Positions 8,226 to 16,246 of a stretch of DNA of 37,567 bases are shown in pieces. Position 1 is the first letter of the stretch. Every line of letters begins with the position of its first letter. The DNA is taken from positions 1 to 37,567 of IMG/VR virus record IMGVR_UViG_3300044987_001483, one strand, 5' to 3'. A program made the position numbers and the translations under genes. The notes below the pieces were generated by a model, which was not told the DNA's origin, did not search any database, and saw nothing but the letters and a program-made list of their open reading frames with translations. This DNA is from a virus.

Positions 8226-8943
8226 CGCTGGCCTCCGTTGCAGGCGCTGTTGCCGTGCCCGCCGTTGTTTCGCGCATCGGCCCGACGCTGCCGGGATGGT
8301 CGTTCACCCAGGCGCGCCATGAGCTGTCGTCGATGAAGCCGGTCGTCAGGTGCGGCGCGATCAGGCCCGTGTCGACGTACTGCGGCACGCCCGCCTTTTC
8401 GCACAGGCCACAGAAGTACATGTCCTCGCTGGGAGCCACCAGCGCGCTGCCGTCCGTGTAGACATAGCGCCACCACGGCGGCTGGTAGCCCTCGGCCTGG
8501 AGATGCAGGAACACGCGCCGTTGAATGGCGATGGCCGCGTGGCCCAGCACCTGCACTTTGTACACCTGGCCCGCCTGCCATTCGGCCATGCTGTGAAGGT
8601 GGCCGTCGCCCATCCGCACGAACGCGCAGGCGTCGTATGGCTCGCCGCGCCGGAACGCCAGCGCGCCGACAAACGGGTAGTTGCACTCCACAAGGCGCAC
8701 AAGGGTGTCGATCTTGTGGTCGTGGTCGTTGTCCAACATCAGCAGCGTGTCGTCTGGCTCGGTGGACAACTGCATGAACCGCTCGGCCAATGCGTTGCGC
8801 GCGAAGTCCGTGCGCGCGTAGGGCATCGCCAGGTAGTTGTACCCCAACTTGCCGGCGACGTGCGCCATGCGAATCGCCGACGTTGCGCCGATGAGCGGCA
8901 CGTTGCGCTCCATCAGCATCGCCCAGAAGACTTTCTTCGCCAT
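8200..8943 (-). CDS. Glycosyltransferase (GT-A fold, family 2-like)
   Basis: A 247-residue enzyme likely to transfer a sugar from a nucleotide sugar. Residues 67-76 read LLMLDNDHDH, with a DxD-type metal-binding triad at 71-73. The motif TDFARNALAERF before it and VGALAFRRGEPYDA after it are typical of phage GT2-like proteins. The acidic SEDMYFCGLCEKAG near residue 170 would hold the catalytic or acceptor site. The C-terminal ~25 residues are low-complexity Thr/Ala. The gene interrupts the head cluster, between the accessory head protein and the next structural gene. Glycosylation of a virion protein is therefore the simplest idea, but a host surface target cannot be excluded. Confidence 0.7.
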   Translation of the reverse strand: MAKKVFWAMLMERNVPLIGATSAIRMAHVAGKLGYNYLAMPYARTDFARNALAERFMQLSTEPDDTLLMLDNDHDHKIDTLVRLVECNYPFVGALAFRRGEPYDACAFVRMGDGHLHSMAEWQAGQVYKVQVLGHAAIAIQRRVFLHLQAEGYQPPWWRYVYTDGSALVAPSEDMYFCGLCEKAGVPQYVDTGLIAPHLTTGFIDDSSWRAWVNDHPGSVGPMRETTAGTATAPATEASDGSKQEQP

Positions 8944-8957
8944 GTTTATCGGCGGCT

Positions 8958-9014
8958 GTAGCTGGCGAGCGGGCCGGTCGGGGGAATAGGCACCGGCCCG
9001 CCGCCATCAGCTAC
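8958..9014 (-). other. Nested intercistronic hairpin
   Basis: Between the small head protein and the glycosyltransferase, GCGGGCCGGT (8969-8978) pairs with ACCGGCCCGC (8992-9001). An outer GTAGCTG (8958-8964) pairs with CAGCTAC (9008-9014). No U-tract follows. It may be an RNA-processing or stability element that sets the level of the glycosyltransferase relative to the capsid genes. Confidence 0.5.
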
Positions 9015-9023
9015 GGCCCTCCG

Positions 9024-9404
9024 TTAGCTGTTCGCCTCGCGCTTCATCGCCAGCACGCACGCCGCAATCGGGATGCTGCCGTCCGTGTTGAACGATACCG
9101 CCAGCTTGACGTACCTGTAGTTGGCGCGGAAGTTCAACTCCGTGATGTTGCCGGTCGTGTTCGTCACGACGGCGCTGGTCGTGCCGTGCAGGCAGGCGGT
9201 GTATGCGCCGCCCGTCGTCTCGCACTCGGTCGCCGCGAAGGTGGCGGTCGTGACGGTCGTGAAGTTCCCGTTCATGATCACCATCTTGATTTCGCGCTTC
9301 GCCAAGTCCGCATACGTCGCCAAGTCGACGACATCACCGACCGCGGTCGTGGTGACTGCCGCAGCTTCCCACGCCTGAATCGCTCCATAAGCCCGTGCCC
9401 ACAT
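9024..9404 (-). CDS. Accessory head protein after the capsid gene
   Basis: A 126-residue protein encoded directly after the major capsid gene. It begins MWARAYGAIQAWEAAAVTTTAV and has beta-strand segments rich in Thr and Val. SD-like GGAG precedes its ATG. A small gene at this place often encodes a head decoration, spike or head-completion protein. There is no recognisable motif, so the role is from position only. Confidence 0.45.
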   Translation of the reverse strand: MWARAYGAIQAWEAAAVTTTAVGDVVDLATYADLAKREIKMVIMNGNFTTVTTATFAATECETTGGAYTACLHGTTSAVVTNTTGNITELNFRANYRYVKLAVSFNTDGSIPIAACVLAMKREANS

Positions 9405-9461
9405 GTCTGTAACTCCTCGGATGGGCCGGCATGTTTCATCCGGCCCTGTCCATATGCGACG

Positions 9462-10853
9462 CTAGCTCGTCGCCAGCTTCATCGACTTCAGCCGCCAGTC
9501 GTGGACCAACTGCGCGCCCACCCGCTTGCGCGAGTAGATGACCACCTTGTCTTGCAATGCCTTCAACTCGCGCAGGACTTCGATGCTCATGCCCACCCGG
9601 TCGGCGATGTAGTACCCGCGCATGTCGCCGTAGAGAACGGCGTAAGCGTCCGCCGCTTGCACCGGCATGAAGTTGGACACCTCAATCTGGTCGCCCAGGA
9701 TGGAGAACGCCGGCTTCTCGGTCGCGTTGGAGAACGTCCCCGGCGTGATGACGATGGGCCGTCCGGTCGTGTCCACCAGGCCCAACGTCGCGCCCACCGT
9801 GCCGCGGTGCATGTACCACTTGGCATTCGCCTGGTACTGCGCCGGCAGCGCCGACCACACGCCGACGTAGCCTTCGGTCGGCTCAGGCGTGCCGACCGCC
9901 GTGCCGAGCCAGGTCACCTTCGCGCTCACGCCCGACGGGACGTACATGCCGCCCGCCCAGGTCGTGAACGAATGCGCCACCGATGCATTGGCATGCGCGA
10001 GGATGCCCTGCGGCTTCCCGACGCCGGTGCCGTCGATGAACGCGTCTTCCTCGCCCAGCGCGTTGGCCTCGCCCAACAATTCGCTGATGTAGCCCATCAC
10101 GTCAAACTGCGCGTCCTCGATGAGCGCGCGCGTGAGAACGACCGCGCAGGTGGCGGTATGCACCGGGATGGTGACGAGTCCGGCGACCGGGTTGGTGGCC
10201 TCGCTGATGTCGCTAGCCGGCGCCTCGGCCGTCCAGGAGAACGTCGTGCCCGCGGTGTAGTCGTTGTCGGTCGTGTACACCGACTTCGGGAAGCCCACCA
10301 TGTCGGAACTGGTCGTGAACACGAAGGCGTTGCGCCGGATGACCGACAGGCCCGCCATCTTTTTGATGACCTCGTTCCGCATGTCCATAGGCACCCAGAA
10401 GCCGCCCGCCGTGTCGACGCCCTCTTGCAGTACCTTCATCGCCGCGCCGGACAGCTTGTACTGGATCTTGCCGGTCGCCAGCCCGCGCAGGTACTGCGCA
10501 TACGCGTCCTTGTACGCGCCGGACTTGAGCACCTTGAGCTTGGCTGCGCCGACGCGCCCCGTGGCGTACAGGCTGGCCGGGTCGCTGGCGTCCATCGTGA
10601 CTTCGGGGATGTCGCCCTCGCCGCCGATGGCCTCGCCCGACCAGCCGGTCTTGACCGCGCTCTGTCCGTCCGGGCTGTTCGCCCAGCCCTTCAGCGCATC
10701 GGCCATTTGTTCGTCTTCCATGCGCGCCTTGAGCGCCTGGGCCGTTTCCAACTTCGCCTTGAACGCGACGCCTTCCTCAGCCGTCAGCGTGCCCTTCGCG
10801 CGCAGGGCATCCAACTCGCCCATCGCCGCGCGGAACTGTGCTTGTGTAGTCAT
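9462..10853 (-). CDS. Major capsid protein, HK97 fold, with N-terminal scaffolding domain
   Basis: A 463-residue HK97-type capsid protein. The first ~75 residues are a charged helical delta/scaffold segment (RAAMGELDALRAKGTL, FKAKLETAQALKARMEDEQ) that the upstream protease is expected to remove. The remaining part has the family pattern, with GFWVPMDMRNEVIKKMAG near residue 190, then FSWTAEAPASDISE. LTRALIEDAQFDVMGYI is a typical P-domain helix and EEDAFIDGTGVGKPQGIL is a hallmark of the family. It ends with a segment including VVIYSRKRVGAQLVHDWRLK. The gene follows the protease by four bases. Confidence 0.93.
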   Translation of the reverse strand: MTTQAQFRAAMGELDALRAKGTLTAEEGVAFKAKLETAQALKARMEDEQMADALKGWANSPDGQSAVKTGWSGEAIGGEGDIPEVTMDASDPASLYATGRVGAAKLKVLKSGAYKDAYAQYLRGLATGKIQYKLSGAAMKVLQEGVDTAGGFWVPMDMRNEVIKKMAGLSVIRRNAFVFTTSSDMVGFPKSVYTTDNDYTAGTTFSWTAEAPASDISEATNPVAGLVTIPVHTATCAVVLTRALIEDAQFDVMGYISELLGEANALGEEDAFIDGTGVGKPQGILAHANASVAHSFTTWAGGMYVPSGVSAKVTWLGTAVGTPEPTEGYVGVWSALPAQYQANAKWYMHRGTVGATLGLVDTTGRPIVITPGTFSNATEKPAFSILGDQIEVSNFMPVQAADAYAVLYGDMRGYYIADRVGMSIEVLRELKALQDKVVIYSRKRVGAQLVHDWRLKSMKLATS

Positions 10854-10857
10854 GTCG

Positions 10858-11592
10858 TCACCTCAGAATGTTGAGAGTTTCGTACCATCGAATCAGGGCG
10901 GCAGCCGTCGCGCTGTCCAGCGCGTTCCCGTCCGGGAGTGTCACGCCATCCGGCGCGACTGTCGGCAGTTCCAAACTGATTGACTTCCAGTAAACGGTAT
11001 CCAGCATGCGCGGCTCAGCCGGCGACGGCGTGAGCGCGGCCGCAAACAACGGCCACCGCTTCAGCCACGTCGCGCCCGACTTCGCCCGCTCGCGCGCGAC
11101 GTATTGCGGCGCCGAATCGGACGACGTGCCAACGCCGCGCGCCTCGATGAGCTTGTCGATTGCGCGCCGGTACTGGTGATTGCGCTTCAGGGTGGCCGCG
11201 TACCACCTGCCGGTGTCGTCGTCGCCAAGCTCGGTGATTTCGCCTACCACCGGGTCGGCCTTCATGCCAGCGTCCTGCGCGTGATCCCACGTGAGCGGCC
11301 GCGGCATTGGCAAGCGGCCGTCCCAGAAGTCGGTCTTCGCCGTGAAGAATTCGTGATCCACGTCGACGCGCTCAGGGTCGCCCCACAGCGCAACGTAGCC
11401 GCGGATCGTGTCCGGCCCGTCAGCCTTGACTGCCAGCAGGTCGCGCAGCCCTTCGTCGGTGTGGGCCAGGTGCAACGACTTGGCGTAGACGATGGACAGC
11501 GGGAAAGGCTCGCCCGATGGCGCGCCAGCCTGCGCCGCAAGCCAGGCGATTTGGGCGGCGAGTTCCTTGATCTGACTCAGGCTTGTGTCCAT
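10858..11592 (-). CDS. Prohead maturation protease
   Basis: A 244-residue HK97-like prohead protease that would cleave the capsid scaffold domain. I place the start at the ATG at 11592, which follows AAGGGG upstream. Residues ~60-90 (IRGYVALWGDPERVDVDHEFF) match the family beta strand. The WDHAQD segment offers the catalytic His, and the TSSDSAPQYV segment offers a Ser nucleophile. The end (SLELPTVAPDG) is usual. Its place between the gp10-like gene and the capsid gene supports the call, although many phages put the protease directly after the portal. Confidence 0.8.
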   Translation of the reverse strand: MDTSLSQIKELAAQIAWLAAQAGAPSGEPFPLSIVYAKSLHLAHTDEGLRDLLAVKADGPDTIRGYVALWGDPERVDVDHEFFTAKTDFWDGRLPMPRPLTWDHAQDAGMKADPVVGEITELGDDDTGRWYAATLKRNHQYRRAIDKLIEARGVGTSSDSAPQYVARERAKSGATWLKRWPLFAAALTPSPAEPRMLDTVYWKSISLELPTVAPDGVTLPDGNALDSATAAALIRWYETLNILR

Positions 11593-11615
11593 CTTTGCAC
11601 CCCTTGCGACGCGCC

Positions 11616-11709
11616 TGCGATACGGAAGGCGCCTAGCGCGACAGGCTTGTTGCGCCACCATTCGCGGTTTGGAACACACTTCCGTATCGCAGCGCCTGTA
11701 TCCATTGTA
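11616..11709 (-). promoter_or_regulatory. Leader with inverted repeat and promoter-like -10
   Basis: The 138-base gap before the protease gene holds a 13-base inverted repeat, TGCGATACGGAAG at 11616-11628 and its complement at 11679-11691, with a 50-base loop. A TACAAT hexamer lies at 11709-11704 on the minus strand. The 9-mer GGCTAAATC (11726-11718) sits just upstream, but no good -35 does. It may be an internal late promoter followed by a long leader hairpin before the protease and capsid genes. Confidence 0.45.
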
Positions 11710-11730
11710 GCCTTTCTGATTTAGCCTTGC

Positions 11731-12297
11731 CTACAAGTCCAACTCTTTGAGCATCTTGTCGATCCACGACTCATAGATGCGCGTCAGCTTCGGCAGCTTT
11801 TCGACGGCGACGTCGTACAACTTGCGCCACCCGCGCGCAGCCATCAGCCGCGACTGGTCGGCGTCGTCCGTCAAGTAGCGCGCGTAACTGGCGCTGTTGC
11901 CTATGATCGTCGTGTAGCCTTCGCTTTTCACGTAGTACTTCGTCCCATACCTCTCCGACGTGTACGGCACGACTGCGCGATACCCGGCCACGCCCGTCAT
12001 CTTGCGCATGCGCGCCTTCGACTTCGTGTCCTTCGCCGCCAGCACGCCCATGATCGGGTAGTACGACGTTCGCCCGCGCACGTAGTAGCCCATCGGCCGG
12101 CGCGTCCGCATGTTGAAGCGCCCCGGCTGGTTGCCTTCGTTGGCGGGCGGGTAGCGGCGGATGCCCTCGGTGTTGAGTATCTCCAGCGCGGCTTCTTTGC
12201 CCGCCTCGGCAATGATGCGCTTAAAAGCCGATGGAACTTTCAGCAGCGCCGCTGCCAGCTTGTCGGCGTTGCGCACGGTGATGCGAATGTTAGCCAT
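11731..12297 (-). CDS. HK97 gp10-like minor head/connector protein
   Basis: A 188-residue basic protein starting MANIRITVRNADKLAAALLKV. The region LEILNTEGIRRYPPANEGNQPGR and the GYYVRGRTS segment fit the HK97 gp10/tail-component family, where an initial alpha helix and strand are followed by a basic loop. Its ATG overlaps the MuF-like gene by 8 bases. It may act at the head-tail joint. In many phages gp10-like genes sit after the connector, so here it is placed earlier than usual, before the protease. Confidence 0.6.
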   Translation of the reverse strand: MANIRITVRNADKLAAALLKVPSAFKRIIAEAGKEAALEILNTEGIRRYPPANEGNQPGRFNMRTRRPMGYYVRGRTSYYPIMGVLAAKDTKSKARMRKMTGVAGYRAVVPYTSERYGTKYYVKSEGYTTIIGNSASYARYLTDDADQSRLMAARGWRKLYDVAVEKLPKLTRIYESWIDKMLKELDL

Positions 12298-13102
12298 CGA
12301 TGCGCGTCCTCGCCTGCGACCAGCACCTGCAATTTACGTGAGCGGGCGGCGCATAGATGGCGTCCTCGCCTTCGCCCGTGAAGGCTTCGCCCTCGTTGAC
12401 TTCCTTCCCGTTGAGCGGCCCGCACACGCCGCACACCTTGTCGTCGTTGTTCGTGAACCACTCGAGCGTCACCCTTACGCCGGGATTCTCTCGCGCCAGT
12501 TCGGTCGCCACCGCCATCTCGCTCTGCCCGTAGGCGCGCGTGATTTCAGTCACCGCGATGCGCTCGGCCCTTCCCGCATCGAACGGCAGCGCCTGCATCA
12601 CGTCGCCGATGGTCATGCCCGGCGTTTCGATGAACCCGGCGATGGCCTCGCGCGTCGCCTGTAGCGTCGTGTCCTCCACGTTCTTGATGAGCGTCCCGAC
12701 GTACTGCCGGGCCCACTTCGCCGCCTCGGTGTTGGTGAGCGTGTAGTCGATGCCGATGCCGGTTTGCGCGCCGGCCAGCGCCACGCCGTCGCGCGTCACC
12801 TCCTGGTACAGCCGTAGCAGCGACATCTCCAGGTCGTCGTCATACTCCAGGGCTTCGTCAAGCGACAAGGGTAGTACGGCCTTCGCGCCCTTGCCGGGCG
12901 TCGCCTTCTGTGGCGGGTTGAGCGTCAGCCAGTCGGCGATGCGCTTCGCCTGCCTGCGGAAGTGGCGTTCGATGATGGCCTGGTAGCGCGCCTCATAGCG
13001 CGTCTTCGCGCGCCGGCCAGGCTCGCGCGCGTCGCGCAAGCCCTTCGCCCCGGCAGCGCGGGCGATGTCCTCGGCCGCGTCAAGCGCATCACGCAGAACC
13101 AC
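12290..13102 (-). CDS. MuF-like minor head protein
   Basis: A 270-residue phage Mu gpF-like protein that is injected or bound inside the head. I place the start at a GTG (13102) with GGAGG six bases upstream, overlapping the portal gene end by 14 bases; longer versions read into portal sequence. The C-terminal ~90 residues are the MuF domain, with ITRAYGQSEM, then FTNNDDKVCGVCGPLNGKEV (a CxxC pair) and PPAHVNCRCW, the family's closing His-Asn-Cys-Arg-Cys motif. The N-terminal half is helical and includes RYQAIIERHFRRQAKRIADW. It follows the portal, as normal. Confidence 0.85.
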   Translation of the reverse strand: MVLRDALDAAEDIARAAGAKGLRDAREPGRRAKTRYEARYQAIIERHFRRQAKRIADWLTLNPPQKATPGKGAKAVLPLSLDEALEYDDDLEMSLLRLYQEVTRDGVALAGAQTGIGIDYTLTNTEAAKWARQYVGTLIKNVEDTTLQATREAIAGFIETPGMTIGDVMQALPFDAGRAERIAVTEITRAYGQSEMAVATELARENPGVRVTLEWFTNNDDKVCGVCGPLNGKEVNEGEAFTGEGEDAIYAPPAHVNCRCWSQARTRIDG

Positions 13103-14690
13103 GGTCCGCCTCCAGCGCCACGCGCGCGGCGCGAATCTCGGCGACCAGCGCGTCAAGGCTGGCGCCCTTCGCCTTCGGCCATGCCGCATCGAAGGCCGCG
13201 CGCACTTCGCCCGCGCTCTTCGCCCCGGCCAGTGCAACATCAAGGCCGGGGACGCCAAACACCGGGATGGCCTGGCCAGCGCGCCGCGCGTCAAGCGCCT
13301 GGCGCCGCCATGCCTTCATGCGCTCCTCATCGGGTTCGTCCTCTGGTTCGGGTTCTTCCGCCGCTTCGCCTTCAGCCTGGATCACCTCCCCGGCTGCGGC
13401 GGGTTCCTGTTGCGCCTGCGCCTGCGCGAGCGCGGGCGGCATCTCCTCAGCCTCTTCCGTCTCTTCCCCGACTGCCGGCGCGGTCATCGACACGAACACA
13501 GGCACCTCGTCTATTTCGTCCAGCCCCATCTCCGCGCGTGCTTCATCCCGCGTAATGACACCTGCGCTCGCCGCTTGCAGCGCTCGTGTCCATGCGGCCG
13601 TGCGATCCTCTTGCAGCGCTTTGATTCCCGACGTGTCAAAGCCGCACCACAGGCCAGGCACGTCGCCCTGGATTCCATCCGCAAAGTGCGGCACCAACTG
13701 CGACTCAATCTCCCCGGCGAGATACTGCCAGCGCGGTGTGATGGCCTCTTCATAAAATGCTTTGCGCGCCTCCTGGTAGTTGCTGTACGTCGACGCCGAT
13801 AGCCCCACCTTCGCGCCGATGAGCATGGGTGGGACGCCGAACACGGCGCACATGCGCGCTTCGTCGCGGCCGTCCAGGTTCGTGAAGTCCATCTCCCTGA
13901 AACTCATCTGCGTGTTCTGGTACTGCACGCCGGCGCCCAGGACGGCGATGTCGCCCCAGTTGGCGGTGCCGCCGTGCAACTCGCGCCAGCGGTCGCGGAT
14001 GCGCTTGGCTTCGGCGTCGTTGACGTTCGCGGTCGTGCTGAGGATGCCCGACACCTGCGCGCCGCGCTGGAAGAACGATGTGAGGAAGTCGGTCGCCGCG
14101 TTGTCGGTCGCAGCCACGCGCATCGCAACGGCGCTCTTCGACAAGCCCTTGAGCATCGGGTACAGCGGGTCGAACTCCTGGAACACGATGCACCGCGAGA
14201 TGTCGATGTCGACGTAGGGCAGTCCCTGCGGCTGGTAGCGCACGGTCGCCAGCGGGCGATCTGGACCGCGCAGAAACGAACACCAGTCCGGCCGCATCGG
14301 CCACAGCGCCAGCGGGTCGCCGCCACGCGAGAACTCAATCTCCCACACCGAGTAGCCGGCGACGCACAGGTAAATCTCGACGGCTTGCCAGAACTCGGCT
14401 TCGCTCATCATGCTGTTTGGCTTGGCGATCAACTCGCGCGCCGGGCTGTCATCGAGCACGTCCCCGTCGCTGTCGTACACCGCGAGCGGCGCGGCCGCGA
14501 CTGCCACGGCGCGCTTCTGGATGCAGGCGTAAATGATCTCGTTGCGCCTGTAGCCGCTGACTGCCAGCGCGTAGGGCGAGGGTTGCGGGTACTGCGGGCT
14601 TGTCTGCTCCCACACCGGCCAGGTGTTCGCCGCCGCCTGCGTCGTGGCCTTCGGCCTGATGGCCCCCATGATGCGATCCCATACTGCCAT
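13089..14690 (-). CDS. Portal protein
   Basis: A 533-residue HK97-type portal, the dodecamer through which DNA enters and leaves the head. It begins with MAVWDRIMGAIRPK and has IIYACIQKRAVAVAAAPLAVYD near residue 55, VFQEFDPLYPMLKGLSKSA near 190, and ERSA-type helices after that (EARKAFYEEAITPRWQYLAGE). Residues ~425-470 are an extended Glu/Ala/Pro-rich acidic tail, followed by a helix-rich C-terminus. The tail makes it longer than most relatives (~400-450). It sits directly after TerL. Confidence 0.92.
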   Translation of the reverse strand: MAVWDRIMGAIRPKATTQAAANTWPVWEQTSPQYPQPSPYALAVSGYRRNEIIYACIQKRAVAVAAAPLAVYDSDGDVLDDSPARELIAKPNSMMSEAEFWQAVEIYLCVAGYSVWEIEFSRGGDPLALWPMRPDWCSFLRGPDRPLATVRYQPQGLPYVDIDISRCIVFQEFDPLYPMLKGLSKSAVAMRVAATDNAATDFLTSFFQRGAQVSGILSTTANVNDAEAKRIRDRWRELHGGTANWGDIAVLGAGVQYQNTQMSFREMDFTNLDGRDEARMCAVFGVPPMLIGAKVGLSASTYSNYQEARKAFYEEAITPRWQYLAGEIESQLVPHFADGIQGDVPGLWCGFDTSGIKALQEDRTAAWTRALQAASAGVITRDEARAEMGLDEIDEVPVFVSMTAPAVGEETEEAEEMPPALAQAQAQQEPAAAGEVIQAEGEAAEEPEPEDEPDEERMKAWRRQALDARRAGQAIPVFGVPGLDVALAGAKSAGEVRAAFDAAWPKAKGASLDALVAEIRAARVALEADRGSA

Positions 14691-14700
14691 GCGTCACCGC

Positions 14701-15954
14701 CTACAGATAGACTTGCGCCGCTTGGGTCGCCCCATGCCACGCGAGAGCCAGAGCCATCACCGTATCGTCGTGCATGCCGGCAGGCGCGCCGTAGCGCATC
14801 ATCCCTCCCGGTAGTCGTTCCTGCTCGTATGCCTCAAGCTCCCCGATGACGACAGGATCATTGGTAATAGTAACACCCCCCGATTCGGGCGGCGTTTCAA
14901 ACGCCAGCGCCAGCGCGTCTATCACCATCGCCTTGCTGGCGTTCGTGGTCGTGAAGCCGCGCACCGGCAGGTCGGCGGCTTGCAAGCGTTCGACCAGCGG
15001 CCCGCCCATGCTGTTCTCCTCGGCGATGATGGTATCGGGCTTGAAGCGGTCGTACATGGCGCGCAGCCGGCCCAGTTGCAACTCGTACCCGATGCCACTG
15101 AATCTGTCGATAGACGCCGCCGCCCGCATCGTGGCGTCTACCACATATATCACCGTGAAGTCGTTCGACCTGGCCCAGTCGACGCCGAACACGTACTGAT
15201 GCCCGGCGATGGCCTGGGGCTGCGGCTCGGCAGTCGCCCGCGCGCGGACGTTGCGAAACACGCCGCCGCCGTCGTCGACGAACTCGGCAAGCCATTCCTG
15301 CCGGTAGGTGCGGTCGCTCACCAGCCCCCGCGCACGCTCAGCCGCGGCGCGGATGTTGGGGTTCGGGTTGGCCGATGACGGCGCCGTGAAGGACGCGCAC
15401 TCGTCGGTCATGGCGAGGCCGCGCTGGTACTCGCGCCAGAACCAGTTGCGGCCCTTCGGCGTGCTGATGAGCATGGCGCGCCCGTTGCGGTCGGCGAGTG
15501 TCGGCATGATGGCGTCCGAGTGTGCCTCCTCGCTGATGCGGCTGGCTTCGTCTTCAATCACCAGGTCGAAGGCTTCGCCGCGGATTGAGTCCGGCGCGTC
15601 GGCTGAGTAGATGCCCAGCCAGCCGCCGCGCGGAAACTCCACGACACGCTCAGCGCGCCGCACGTCGACGCGCCCGGCGACAGGCGCCACCATGCGCTCA
15701 GCGAAGCGCCACAGCGGGCGTGAATTGCGATACGTCGGCGCGATCCACGCAACGGCAGCGCCTGCGCTCGCGCACGCCAGCGCGACGCTACCCGCCATCA
15801 TCGTCTTCCCCCAGCGCCGGCCGCAACTGATGATCTTGATTCGCGCCGGGTGCAAGGCTATCGCGCTCTGGTCGGGCCGCAATTCGGGCAACCGCATCGT
15901 CGTAACGGAACGGCTGGATTTGGACTGGCCCGCCGTCGCGCCCTGAGATTTCAT
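14701..15954 (-). CDS. Terminase large subunit
   Basis: A 417-residue DNA-packaging motor with ATPase and nuclease domains. Walker A is CGRRWGKT at residues 44-51. Walker B is LVIEDEAS around 131-138. The coupling motif ISTPKG is near 163. The nuclease domain has D259 in GVDWARSNDFTV, E312/E313 in AEENSMG and D396/D397 in GMHDDTVMALALAW, as expected for the RNase H-like site. The start at 15954 has GGGAGGAGC just before ATG. It overlaps the small-subunit frame by 167 bases, so an ATG at 15897 is a possible but less supported start. Confidence 0.94.
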   Translation of the reverse strand: MKSQGATAGQSKSSRSVTTMRLPELRPDQSAIALHPARIKIISCGRRWGKTMMAGSVALACASAGAAVAWIAPTYRNSRPLWRFAERMVAPVAGRVDVRRAERVVEFPRGGWLGIYSADAPDSIRGEAFDLVIEDEASRISEEAHSDAIMPTLADRNGRAMLISTPKGRNWFWREYQRGLAMTDECASFTAPSSANPNPNIRAAAERARGLVSDRTYRQEWLAEFVDDGGGVFRNVRARATAEPQPQAIAGHQYVFGVDWARSNDFTVIYVVDATMRAAASIDRFSGIGYELQLGRLRAMYDRFKPDTIIAEENSMGGPLVERLQAADLPVRGFTTTNASKAMVIDALALAFETPPESGGVTITNDPVVIGELEAYEQERLPGGMMRYGAPAGMHDDTVMALALAWHGATQAAQVYL

Positions 15955-16246
15955 GCTCCTCCCTCACCACATAGCCGCGATCCTTGCCCAGCGTCTTTGT
16001 TACCCAGATCATCGCCGTCACGTCGCCGCCGATCATGGCCTTTCGCAAGCCGGCCTCGGCGATGTCCACCATCTCGCCGCGGATGTCGGTGACGATGTCG
16101 CGCAGGCCCTCGTCCTTTTCCAGCCGCTTGTAGAGCGTGCCCGGCGCGCAGTTGAGCTGACGCGCCGCGAGGTACACGCCGCCGCCGCATGCCTTGAGCG
16201 CCGCCACGATGTCGGCTCGCTTCACGCGGGTCTTGGGTGTGGTCAT
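15788..16246 (-). CDS. Terminase small subunit
   Basis: A 152-residue DNA-binding packaging protein that would recognise the phage DNA. I choose the ATG at 16246, which overlaps the methyltransferase stop as ATGA. Residues ~8-50 form an HTH (RADIVAALKACGGGVYLAAR, then NCAPGTLYKRLEKDEGLRD). Helices follow, then a charged C-terminal tail containing HEISGRDGG, a segment commonly seen in TerS. Its 3' end lies within the first 167 bases of TerL in another frame, which is a longer overlap than usual. Confidence 0.8.
   Translation of the reverse strand: MTTPKTRVKRADIVAALKACGGGVYLAARQLNCAPGTLYKRLEKDEGLRDIVTDIRGEMVDIAEAGLRKAMIGGDVTAMIWVTKTLGKDRGYVVREEHEISGRDGGPVQIQPFRYDDAVARIAARPERDSLAPGANQDHQLRPALGEDDDGG

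Noticed and set aside
9186-10874. 562-codon open frame on the plus strand, antisense to the capsid gene
   Set aside because: Arg/His-rich, low-complexity translation without domains; it mirrors the GC-rich capsid gene on the other strand.
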